From contig DAIMEJ010000005.1 in NCBI GenBank assembly GCA_036725345.1, forward strand, positions 106,702 through 170,701: a stretch of 64,000 nt of DNA, read 5' to 3'. The stretch is from JAPLJU01 sp036725345 (GTDB lineage: Bacteria > Desulfobacterota > Syntrophia > Syntrophales > UBA2192). The notes under the pieces were generated by a model. It was not told where the DNA came from and ran no database searches. It was given only the letters and a program-made list of their open reading frames with translations. This document shows positions 51,306-59,375 of this stretch, in pieces (positions within the stretch are counted from its first letter, which is position 1; the number at the start of each line of letters is the position of its first letter). The translations under genes were made by a program, and so were the position numbers.

Positions 51306-52651
51306 ATGCTCAGGAAACTGGCTTCTCTCTTTGCCCTTCTCATGCGGAACTTCCTTCCGAGCACGTTCGTGTTCGCCATACTCCTGACGTTGCTCACCAT
51401 GGCTCTCGCTTTCGTCTTTGCGGACGCCGGCCCCGCCGTGATCCTCTCGGGCTGGACAGCGGGTTTCTTCAATATTCTCATTTTCGCCATGCAGGTCATC
51501 CTCGTCCTCGTCACGGGGCACGCCCTTGCGCTCACAGCCCCCGCCAGACGGCTGTTACAGTGGATCGCAGGGATAGGGGACACGCCGGTGAGGGGAGCCA
51601 TGCTGGTCATGTTTGTCGCCTGCGTGGGTTCCATTCTCAACTGGGCCTTCGGTCTCTTTTTCGCGGGATTGCTGGCCCTGGAGGTGGCCGGACGCGTAAA
51701 GAAGTCAGATTTCCCCCTGCTCATCGCGGCAGCCTACAGCGGTCAGATCTGCTGGCACCAGGGATTTTCGGGGTTCATCCCGCTGGTGATCGCCACCCCC
51801 GAGCACCCCCAGAACTTCATCTTTCAGGCGACGGGCCACTCCGTACCCCTTTCACAGACCATTTTCCAGCCATGGAACCTGCTGCCCCTGGTGACCCTCG
51901 CCGTCACGCTTCCCGTCCTCGCGGCCCTCATACACCCGCGGGAAACGGAGGTGCGGGAAATATCGCCGGAAGCCCTGAGGACCCTCACGACGGAGTTCGC
52001 GCCCGGAGAGAGGCCGGACCACTCCACGTGGGCTGAAAGACTCGACGGAAGCGCGGTGGTCAACTTCATCCTTGCACTGCTCGTTGTCTCCAGCCTCCTC
52101 CTCCACTTCTACCGAAAGGGGGCGGACCTCAACCTCAATACGGTCATTCTCATCCTCTTCGCGGCCGGCGTGATTCTTCACGGCAGACCGGTCAACTACA
52201 TCCGCGCCGTCAACGTCGCCATCCGGGGTGCCGGGGGCATCGCCCTGCAGTTTCCGCTCTACGGCGGGATCATGGGGGTGATGACGGGAACAGGGCTTGC
52301 AACGGTCATCGCCCGGTGGTTCGTCGCCCTGTCCACCCCAGAGACCGCCTATCTGATGCAATTTCTCGGAACGGGTCTGATCAATTTCTTCGTGCCCTCC
52401 GGCGGCGGCCAGTGGGCCATCCAGGGCCCGATCACCATTGAAGCAGTCGGCCTCATCGGGGTGGGTCTCACCCGGTCGGCCATGATGGTGGCCTGGGGCA
52501 ATGAGTGGACCAACATGATCCAGCCCTTCTGGGCCCTGCCCTTGCGGGGCTGACGGCCAAGGATATCCTGGGTTACACGGCCATGACCTTTCTATGGAGC
52601 GGAGTGGTCTTCACCTGCTTCGCCCTTCTCATGGGTTTCTCCATCCTTTGA
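51306..52651 (+). pseudogene. AtoE-family short-chain fatty acid transporter, frameshifted near the end
   Basis: Inner-membrane carrier, about 448 residues if intact. It shows the family phrases WHQGFSGFIPLVIATPEHP, INFFVPSGGGQWAIQGP and ARGNEWTNMIQPFW-like VAWGNEWTNMIQPFWALPL. The frame then ends at TGA 52551-52553. One added C near 52540 restores LPLAGLTAKDILGYTAM and a hydrophobic tail to TGA 52649-52651, aligning with the intact neighbour (PFWAIPLLGVAKLGFRDIMG). So one base is missing relative to the ancestor. The truncated 416-residue form lacks only the last helix and might still work. ATG 51306 lacks a clear ribosome site. Confidence 0.8.
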
Positions 52652-52667
52652 TCCCTCCCGACATAAA

Positions 52668-52695
52668 AAAAGAGGGGGAAGAATCCCCCTCTTTT
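52668..52695. terminator. Bidirectional terminator between the two AtoE paralogues
   Basis: AAAAGAGGGGGA and TCCCCCTCTTTT pair perfectly around AGAA, with A/T flanks suited to both strands. Confidence 0.85.
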
Positions 52696-52716
52696 GTCGT
52701 CCACGTGTCGCGTACG

Positions 52717-54072
52717 TCAATACGCGAAGAAATAGGGCATGAACCAGAACCCGAGCGAGATGACGATCATGTAGAGGATGAAGTAGATCATGCAGTAGCC
52801 CATGATGTCGCGGAACCCCAGCTTCGCCACGCCCAGGAGCGGAATGGCCCAGAAGGGCTGGATCACGTCGGTGACCATGTCGCCCCAGGCATAGGCGATG
52901 ACCGTGGCAGGCGCGCTGACACCGAGGTTTTTGGCCGCCGCCATGATGTAAGGCGCCTCGATCGCCCACTTCGATCCTCCGGAGGGCACGATGTAGTTCA
53001 GGATGCCCGAGTACCACATGACGATGAAGGGATATGTTTCCTTCGTGGCAATGGCTGTGAACCAGTCGCCCATGACCGTAGCCAGACCCGAGAACTTGAT
53101 GATCCCGAAGATGCCCGCGTAGAAGGGGAACTGGATCACGACGCCCCAGATAAAGGACCCGCCCTCGTCGGCCGCCTTGAGGAAGGACGCCGGCGTCCAG
53201 TGCAGGAGAACACCGATCATGAGGAACAGGAAGTTGACCACATCGAGGTTGACCCCCGCCAGGCCCTTCGTGCCGAAGTACCACCCGAGCCAGATCAGGC
53301 CGGAGATTCCGACGATCAGGTTGATGACCGGAGAGTGCTCCAGGCGGACGGCGGGCGTGAGCGCGGCGCCCGTGGGTTTCGGCGGAGCCGTGAAGGTCGA
53401 TTCATCGACGAGCTTGGGATCGGCCTCGAAGACATCCTCCTTCTTGGGGTGCATCATGGGCCCGATGATGGTGAGGAAGACGAGGACGACGGCTGCCAGC
53501 CCGAGGTTGAAGGGGTGGAAGATCGTCTCTGTGATGGGAATGATGCCCAGTTCTTTTTCGAGGAAGTGCTTGGGCGTGGCAACGAGGAGCGGCGCCGACG
53601 CCGACAGCCCCGAATGCCAGAAGGTCCCCAGCCCCAGGTAGGCGGTGGCCACGAGCAGCCTGTAATCCACCCCCTTCTGCTTCTTCACCATGAAACGGGT
53701 GAAGACGGCGGAGCCGACGATGCTCAGTCCCCAGTTGATCCAGGCGAAACCCATGGAGACGACGGCCATCAAAGCGATGGCCTGTTTGGGGCTTTTCGGC
53801 AGGCCGGCCAGGAAATTGAGGAATTTGCTGACGGCCGGGGTGGTCGCCAGGATGTAGCCCGTCATGATGATGAGGCACATCTGCATACCGAAGGACAGAA
53901 GCACCCAGAAGCCATTGCCCCAAGCCTGAACAAGCTGGAAGGGTGTTGATTTTGTAAAAAAGAGACCCAAGAAGTAAGCAACAATGGTCAGGATAACAGC
54001 AATGACCCAGCTGTCAGGTACCCATCGGGTACTCCAGCGAGTGCTGGCTGATGCAAGTTTTTGAAGTACCAT
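52717..54072 (-). CDS. AtoE-family short-chain fatty acid transporter
   Basis: 451 residues with about ten hydrophobic segments. FWHSGLSASAPLLVATPKHF, YIVPSGGSKWAIEAPYIMAA and YAWGDMVTDVIQPFWAIPLL are the conserved family blocks. E. coli AtoE takes up butyrate or acetoacetate; in a fatty-acid-oxidising anaerobe it could carry butyrate in or acetate out, which is inference. GGGAGGAGGT precedes ATG. It converges with a damaged paralogue. The leader upstream holds hairpins (see 54073-54474). Confidence 0.88.
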   Translation of the reverse strand: MVLQKLASASTRWSTRWVPDSWVIAVILTIVAYFLGLFFTKSTPFQLVQAWGNGFWVLLSFGMQMCLIIMTGYILATTPAVSKFLNFLAGLPKSPKQAIALMAVVSMGFAWINWGLSIVGSAVFTRFMVKKQKGVDYRLLVATAYLGLGTFWHSGLSASAPLLVATPKHFLEKELGIIPITETIFHPFNLGLAAVVLVFLTIIGPMMHPKKEDVFEADPKLVDESTFTAPPKPTGAALTPAVRLEHSPVINLIVGISGLIWLGWYFGTKGLAGVNLDVVNFLFLMIGVLLHWTPASFLKAADEGGSFIWGVVIQFPFYAGIFGIIKFSGLATVMGDWFTAIATKETYPFIVMWYSGILNYIVPSGGSKWAIEAPYIMAAAKNLGVSAPATVIAYAWGDMVTDVIQPFWAIPLLGVAKLGFRDIMGYCMIYFILYMIVISLGFWFMPYFFAY

Positions 54073-54217
54073 ATAAAACCTCCTCCCTTTCTACAATCTT
54101 CATTAAAAAGCTATGAACGCTCTATCCCTGATCTTTTGAGATTGTCACCTCCTCCCTTCGCGAAATATCCGTGATTATTCACATTTCTGTTCAGCAATCA
54201 GGGGGCAGAAAAAATAA

Positions 54218-54246
54218 AACCCTGCCCTCACACCGAGTAGCAGGGT
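54218..54246. terminator. Hairpin with T-run in the AtoE leader region
   Basis: AAACCCTGC and GCAGGGTTT arms, with T/A runs on both sides. It lies 145 bases upstream of the minus-strand AtoE start, not after a gene, so on the minus strand it could act as an attenuator; on the plus strand it would end only a short RNA. Next to it is a smaller CCTCAC/GTGAGG hairpin (about 54268-54282). No gene is seen in 54073-54714. Confidence 0.5.
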
Positions 54247-54474
54247 TTTTTCGCACTCGCGCATTGCCTCACCTCGTGAGGTCAGGTCTCAATTAAAAGG
54301 ATTCAAATCAAAAATTTATAAAAAATAAACAAAATTGAATTGCTAGGCTTATACCTGTTGCGGCGCCTACATACCATGAAAAAGAAATTCCGGTCAAGGA
54401 TTTAATGGGTTTATGTACCACGAACTATCCTGTAATCGCCTATTAAATTCTTGAGAAAAAGACCTTTTTTCACC

Positions 54475-54503
54475 TTGACAGACCCCCGTCAATTATATAT
54501 ATG
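54475..54503 (+). promoter_or_regulatory. Strong promoter of the acyl-CoA dehydrogenase gene
   Basis: TTGACA (54475-54480), 17 bases, TATATG (54498-54503) within a TATATATATG run. The RNA would have a leader of about 200 bases before the ATG at 54715. Confidence 0.7.
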
Positions 54504-54714
54504 TTTTCGGGTTGTTCGACAGGCAAAAAGGAGGATGCAAACAACCCTGTCCTGAGTCCGGGTAATCCCTTCAAAAACTCTTTATTCTCAATAAGTTAAC
54601 TGAACCAAATGCGAGTTGCTCCATTCGGAGGCGGACTTCGTTCCATGCAGCAGAGGGAAGATTCAAGTAATTCGCTTTTTGGGATATAAAAAATGAAAGG
54701 GAGGTAGATGAATT

Positions 54715-55905
54715 ATGGCGTTGGACTTTACGTTTAAAGAAGAACAGAGGATGCTTGAAGACAGTGTATACAAGTGGGCCATGGCCTGGCTCGAACCCCA
54801 GATGGAACACGCGTATGAAGTGGACGAGATGCCCAAGGACCTTTTCAAGGAACTCGGGAAACTCGGCGTGAACGGAATCGTTTTCCAGGAAAAGTACGGC
54901 GGCGCGGCTCTCGGTTACGTGGAGACGCTGCTTGTTTACGAGACGATCGCGAGGGTGAGCAACGCCCTGTCCATGACCGTCGGCGCGAGCCAGACGCTGG
55001 CCTTCGACAACTTCCGGAGGATTGCCTCGGAAAAGCAGAGAATGGAAGTTCTCCCCAAGTCCTGCACCGGCGAGTTCATCGGCTGCCTCGGGATCACCGA
55101 GCCCAACGCCGGTTCCGACGCCATGAGCATGGCCACCCGCGCTGTCAAGAAGGGCGACCGCTACATCATCAACGGCAGCAAGATTTTCATCACCAACGGC
55201 CCCGTGGCCGACTTCATGCTCTTCTACGCCAAGACGGACCCCGAGAAGGGCCCCCACGGAATTTCCACCTTCTGGTTCTACCCGAAGAAGACCAAGGGTT
55301 TCTCCGTTGAGAAGATCAAGAAGTGGGGCATGAGGACCTCCCCCACCGGCCTCATCACCTTCGAGGACATGGAGATCCCCGAGGATCAGCTCGTCGGCGG
55401 GCTGAACAAGGGTGTTGCCGTCCTGACCTCCGGTCTCTGCACCGAGAGAATCACCCTCTGCGGGTGCACCCTCGGCTCCCAGAGAAGCTGCCTTGAGCTC
55501 TCGCTGAAGTACGCCAAGGAGAGAGTGCAGTTCGGCAAACCGATCGCCTCCTTCCAGGCCATTCAGGGGAAACTGGCCGACATGTACTGCGGCTACAAGG
55601 CCGCCAAGTGGATGGCCTACAGCGCCGCCGCCTACTGCGACACCCTCGAGAACAAGGCCGGCGGAAAGGGAACGGACCTCGACCGCATGGCCGCGGCAGC
55701 TCTCCTCTACAACGGCGAGGTCGGAACGAAGATTGGCCTCGACGCCATCCAGATCCACGGCGGTTACGGCTACTGCACCGAGTACGGCGTCACCCGGCAC
55801 TTCCTGGATCAGAAACTCTGGGAAATCGGCGCGGGTACCTCCGAGATCCGCAGAATGATCATCGCCAGGGAGCTCATGAGAGACGACTTCAAGAGCGGCC
55901 TGTAA
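54715..55905 (+). CDS. Acyl-CoA dehydrogenase, isovaleryl-CoA-dehydrogenase-like
   Basis: 396 residues, full length FAD enzyme. GCLGITEPNAGSDAMSM binds flavin, VQFGKPIASFQAIQGKLADM is the family phrase, and GAGTSEIRRMIIAREL ends it. The base of MCAD-type enzymes (Glu in YEGTSQ) is replaced: Ala373 in IGAGTSE. In isovaleryl-CoA and long-chain enzymes the base sits on an earlier helix, and Glu244 in CTERITL fits that place. It oxidises an acyl-CoA to the 2-enoyl-CoA, passing electrons to ETF. Branched or cyclic substrates are plausible in a syntroph. GGGAGG precedes ATG. Strong promoter and terminator make it monocistronic. Confidence 0.9.
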   Translation: MALDFTFKEEQRMLEDSVYKWAMAWLEPQMEHAYEVDEMPKDLFKELGKLGVNGIVFQEKYGGAALGYVETLLVYETIARVSNALSMTVGASQTLAFDNFRRIASEKQRMEVLPKSCTGEFIGCLGITEPNAGSDAMSMATRAVKKGDRYIINGSKIFITNGPVADFMLFYAKTDPEKGPHGISTFWFYPKKTKGFSVEKIKKWGMRTSPTGLITFEDMEIPEDQLVGGLNKGVAVLTSGLCTERITLCGCTLGSQRSCLELSLKYAKERVQFGKPIASFQAIQGKLADMYCGYKAAKWMAYSAAAYCDTLENKAGGKGTDLDRMAAAALLYNGEVGTKIGLDAIQIHGGYGYCTEYGVTRHFLDQKLWEIGAGTSEIRRMIIARELMRDDFKSGL

Positions 55906-55922
55906 GATCATCGCAACTCCCG

Positions 55923-55958
55923 GGAGCCATGGCCATGGAGCCATGGCTCCTTTTTTTT
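55923..55958 (+). terminator. Rho-independent terminator of the acyl-CoA dehydrogenase gene
   Basis: GGAGCCATGGC (55923-55933) and GCCATGGCTCC (55940-55950), then eight Ts. Confidence 0.9.
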
Positions 55959-56095
55959 CATCTTGACCATTCGACCCCGCTCTGGCAGAATTCCCGAAAA
56001 ATTGAATTCCAATCTTCTGATGCATCGAGGGATCCTGGATCCTTCCCCTGCCTGTTTTTTGACTTCACAACAAAACAAAGTCGGGGACTTCACGC

Positions 56096-57730
56096 ATGAA
56101 AATCAAAAAAGCCGAGACTTGCCTTATGGTGTTCGCCTTCTTCGCCGCCGTCCTGATTTCTTCATCCACCACGGCAGCGGAGCGCGAAGATACCGCTCAT
56201 CTCGTCCTCAAAAAAACAATCTCCGCCCGGGACAGGGGCCCCGTATACGTTGTCCGGAAAGGCGACCACCTCACGGGGATCCTCCGCCGGGAGCTGGACG
56301 CGGGTCCGGCGGAGATGGGATGGATGTTGAAGGAGGTCAAGCGGCGAAACCCCGGTCTCAAGAATGTCGATGTCATCGAGCCGGGGCGGAAGCTCTCGCT
56401 TCCCGTCGTTGCGCCGCCTGAGGGCTACCAGATCTACCGGGTCAAGAAGGGGGACTTTCTTGCCCGCATTCTTGAGAAAAACCTCGGTCTAAAGGGCCGG
56501 GATCTGGCCCGGGCCCTGACGGACGTTAAGAAACAAAACCCGACTATCCGGGACATCAATCTCATTTTCCCGGGACAGAGGATATTCATCCCCCTCGTTT
56601 CGTCGCCCGGAAGGGAAAAGGCCGAAGAATCCGCGCGTCTCCCGGAACCGGCGGCAGTTCTCCCCGAGTTGAAACCCGTCCTGCTGACGGAGAAAGAACG
56701 GGCCCTGGTCCGGCGGGTTGTGGAGCAAACGGGTGGTCTGGTTTTAACCGACGGAAATTACTACATCCCGCTTTCGGCCGAGGATCAGGTCACCATCGAC
56801 TGCGCAACCGTTCCTGTTGTGGAACTGGACGACGGGAGCAGGATCCTCGTTGATTTCGAAAGCCGGGTCCCTCCGGATCTGAAGGAGAGAATCCAGAGGG
56901 TCTGGAAGAACTATACCGTCATACAGGACAGCGGCGGCGTGGGCGCCCTCCCCGCCCTAGAGCGGATCTTCAAGGCATCAAGGAACTACAGCTTCAGGAA
57001 GACGGCCGATTACGCCGATGTGGGCGCTGAACCGAAGATTCGTCTCCTGCTGGACTGGGTTCTCTTCAAGAAAGAGAGCGCCTTCACCGGCATCGCCCTG
57101 AGGGAAAGCCCTTCCGCGGCGATGCCCGCTGCGCTTTCCCGTTACGCGGAGAGGAACGGGATCTCCGTCCTGGAGATGACGGACGGTCTCGATGTTGTCC
57201 GGGATGAAGCCCCCCCCGGCCCGCCCTCCGATGTTCCCGCCCTGAAATCAGAGACCACGGCCGAGCTCGTCGATTCCGTCATCACAACACTCGGACTCAC
57301 CGCCTCGCGAGATGCCTGGGTGAAGGTGGCAGAAGCCGGGGCGCCCGCGAAGGTCGTGTCCGCGAAAGTGGACTTCCTGGTGGAAAGACCCGGCAAGGAG
57401 GGTGCCGTCATCGCGCTCCGGGAACTCCCGGCTCCCTTCCAGGAGAGCCTGAAGCGGAAAGGCATGGATGTTGTGATGGTCAAATGGGACGACGAAAAAA
57501 AAGCGGTCATCGAAAAGACCCTCACGGCCCTCGGCTATCCCTTTAACAGTGACACGTTTGATTTCAGCGGCCCCGGCGGCAAAGACGGAAAACCCCGCTG
57601 GGTGATCCGAATCCCGGCGACACGTGTGAACCTCGCAGAGGGAGAACTCTTCCTGACGCCGTCGGCCCTTGACGGCGATATTTACAGTTACGTGAATGCG
57701 ACATGGGGAACGAAACTCATCCGGTATTGA
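56096..57730 (+). CDS. Exported protein with two LysM domains, otherwise unknown
   Basis: 544 residues. A signal peptide (to about 28) leads to two LysM-like repeats: VYVVRKGDHLTGILRRELDA and YQIYRVKKGDFLARILEKNL, each ending in LxxPGxxxxIP-like strands. These are longer than ordinary LysM because of an extra helix, a form seen in deltaproteobacterial proteins. The remaining 350 residues have no known motif, and are mixed alpha/beta with repeated DFLVERP / WVLFKKES-like strands. It likely sits in the periplasm on glycan strands. The last 28 bases overlap the next gene in another frame, so the two are probably co-translated. Confidence 0.75.
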   Translation: MKIKKAETCLMVFAFFAAVLISSSTTAAEREDTAHLVLKKTISARDRGPVYVVRKGDHLTGILRRELDAGPAEMGWMLKEVKRRNPGLKNVDVIEPGRKLSLPVVAPPEGYQIYRVKKGDFLARILEKNLGLKGRDLARALTDVKKQNPTIRDINLIFPGQRIFIPLVSSPGREKAEESARLPEPAAVLPELKPVLLTEKERALVRRVVEQTGGLVLTDGNYYIPLSAEDQVTIDCATVPVVELDDGSRILVDFESRVPPDLKERIQRVWKNYTVIQDSGGVGALPALERIFKASRNYSFRKTADYADVGAEPKIRLLLDWVLFKKESAFTGIALRESPSAAMPAALSRYAERNGISVLEMTDGLDVVRDEAPPGPPSDVPALKSETTAELVDSVITTLGLTASRDAWVKVAEAGAPAKVVSAKVDFLVERPGKEGAVIALRELPAPFQESLKRKGMDVVMVKWDDEKKAVIEKTLTALGYPFNSDTFDFSGPGGKDGKPRWVIRIPATRVNLAEGELFLTPSALDGDIYSYVNATWGTKLIRY

Positions 57731-58710
57731 AAAAACCCGTAAAGGCCCTGGCCCTTTTTTCGGGAGGGCTGGACAGCTCCATCGCCGTCAAGGTGATACA
57801 GGATCAGGGGATCGAAGTGCTGGGGGTCACGTTCACGACCCCCTTTTTCGGTGCCGGAAAGGCCGAAGAAGCGGCCCGGCGCGTCGGAATTCCTCTCCTG
57901 ATCCTCGACATCGCTGAAGAGCACCTGGCCATGGTGAAGGCGCCCCGCTACGGGTACGGCCGGAACATGAATCCCTGCATCGACTGCCACACCCTGATGT
58001 TCAGGATCACGGGGCGCCAGATGGAGGAAAGAGGTTTTGATTTCATCATCTCCGGCGAAGTGCTCGGTCAGAGGCCGATGTCCCAGAACAAGCAGATGCT
58101 CCACGTGGTAGCCAAGAACGCCGGATACGAACCGTATATTTTGAGGCCCCTTTCCGCTAAACTCCTGCCGCCAACACTGCCTGAGAAAGAAGGCAAGGTG
58201 GACCGGGAGCGGCTGCTGGACATCCACGGCCGGGGACGAAAGCGACAGATGGAACTGGCGATACATTACGGTATCACGGATTACGCCAACCCGGCCGGCG
58301 GCTGCCTCCTCACGGACCCCATGTTCTCGAAGCGCCTGCGCGACCTCTTCACCCATGAAAAGGAAACACCGGTCAGGGATGTCGAACTTTTGAAAATAGG
58401 GCGGCATATCCGGCTCGACGACAAGACCAAGGTCATCGTGGGTAGAAAAAAGGCGGAGAACAACGCGCTTCTGGAACTGTCAAGGCCTGAAGACGCGGTG
58501 ATCGGTGTCCGGGATTTTCCCGGCCCGGTCTGTCTCGTTCCCCACGGCGGGGGCGAAAAGACCCTGGAGGCGGCCGCCGGCATCTGCGCATCCTACAGCG
58601 ATGCTCCACCGCAAGCCGAAATTGTGGTGCGCTGCCGAATCGGCCGGGACACACGGCTTTTGACGGTGAAAGCCCCGTCGAAAGAGTCTTTCCAGGATCG
58701 CGTGATCTGA
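57703..58710 (+). CDS. PP-loop ATPase, ThiI/MnmA-like tRNA thiolation family
   Basis: 335 residues, cytoplasmic. The PP-loop SGGLDSSIAVKVI (about 20-32) binds ATP and adenylates the substrate. CIDCHTLMFRITGRQMEERG gives a CxxC pair that may hold sulfur or a cluster. NPAGGCLLTDPMFSKRLRDL leads into a C-terminal part like the NFACT-R/DUF814 domain (LKIGRHIRLDDKTKVIVGR). Similar proteins are often named tRNA 2-thiouridine methyltransferase, but the real role is not settled. It overlaps the LysM gene by 28 bases. A terminator follows. Confidence 0.8.
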   Translation: MGNETHPVLKKPVKALALFSGGLDSSIAVKVIQDQGIEVLGVTFTTPFFGAGKAEEAARRVGIPLLILDIAEEHLAMVKAPRYGYGRNMNPCIDCHTLMFRITGRQMEERGFDFIISGEVLGQRPMSQNKQMLHVVAKNAGYEPYILRPLSAKLLPPTLPEKEGKVDRERLLDIHGRGRKRQMELAIHYGITDYANPAGGCLLTDPMFSKRLRDLFTHEKETPVRDVELLKIGRHIRLDDKTKVIVGRKKAENNALLELSRPEDAVIGVRDFPGPVCLVPHGGGEKTLEAAAGICASYSDAPPQAEIVVRCRIGRDTRLLTVKAPSKESFQDRVI

Positions 58711-58735
58711 CACGAGGCAGGGAAATAAAATAAAA

Positions 58736-58763
58736 AAAAGCGGCTGTTCAGCCAGCCGCTTTT
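58736..58763. terminator. Bidirectional Rho-independent terminator
   Basis: AAAAGCGGCTG and CAGCCGCTTTT with a six-base loop. It separates the PP-loop gene from the minus-strand pseudopilin gene. Confidence 0.85.
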
Positions 58764-58835
58764 CATGTCGTCTTTCGGGTGCAGGTGATTTCGTCTCTTC
58801 GGGAGGAATGGACCTTCGGGTCGCGAACACCGGCT

Positions 58836-59120
58836 TCAGTAGCCTCGTTGTTTTTCTGCGCTCACCCACGGGGCGATTGAATCCCCGGTAGCGGCCTCTT
58901 CCATGACGTCCACCGCTCTCACCGAAGCATGGGCCTCCGTGAACACCGTGACAGCCGGTTTCTTCCCCGCCTCCAGTGCCGTTTGCGGAGCCTTTTGCCT
59001 CGCCTCGTCCTGAATGCTCAAATACTTCGGCATGGCCAAAGAGACCAGAATGGTCAGGACGGCCAGAACGGCGATCAAATCGACGAGCGTGAATCCCGCC
59101 CGCTTTTTCAGTTTCATCAT
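58836..59120 (-). CDS. Short type IV pilin/pseudopilin-like protein
   Basis: 94 residues from ATG 59120 (GGGGGG site 8 bases upstream). The prepilin motif is KKRAGFTLVDLIAVLAVLTI: cleavage would be after Gly, and the mature residue 5, normally Glu, is Asp. The hydrophobic helix is followed by only about 60 residues, shorter than most major pilins, with no Cys pair. It may be a minor pseudopilin or a PilA-N-type short pilin. No pilus assembly genes are near. Asp at position 5 is known in a few pseudopilins, but generally impairs assembly of major pilins. Confidence 0.75.
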   Translation of the reverse strand: MMKLKKRAGFTLVDLIAVLAVLTILVSLAMPKYLSIQDEARQKAPQTALEAGKKPAVTVFTEAHASVRAVDVMEEAATGDSIAPWVSAEKQRGY

Positions 59121-59375
59121 GTTCAACACCCCCCATGTTATCGACGGGGTTTTGCGTCGACGCAGCTCCGGGAAAAGGCGGCTGTTATTATTTTACGGTG
59201 GAGTCTAAATTGTAAGTTTAGGGATACGAGAGGAATAAATCAATACGGCGTCTGTATGGTTTTTGCCCCCTGTTCGCTACGAAGATAGTTTGATCCGTTC
59301 CTAATACTTTTTTCGTAGATGCTTCTCATCCGGGGACCTTTCTCACAACTCATCACCAACCGCTCATCACCATCA

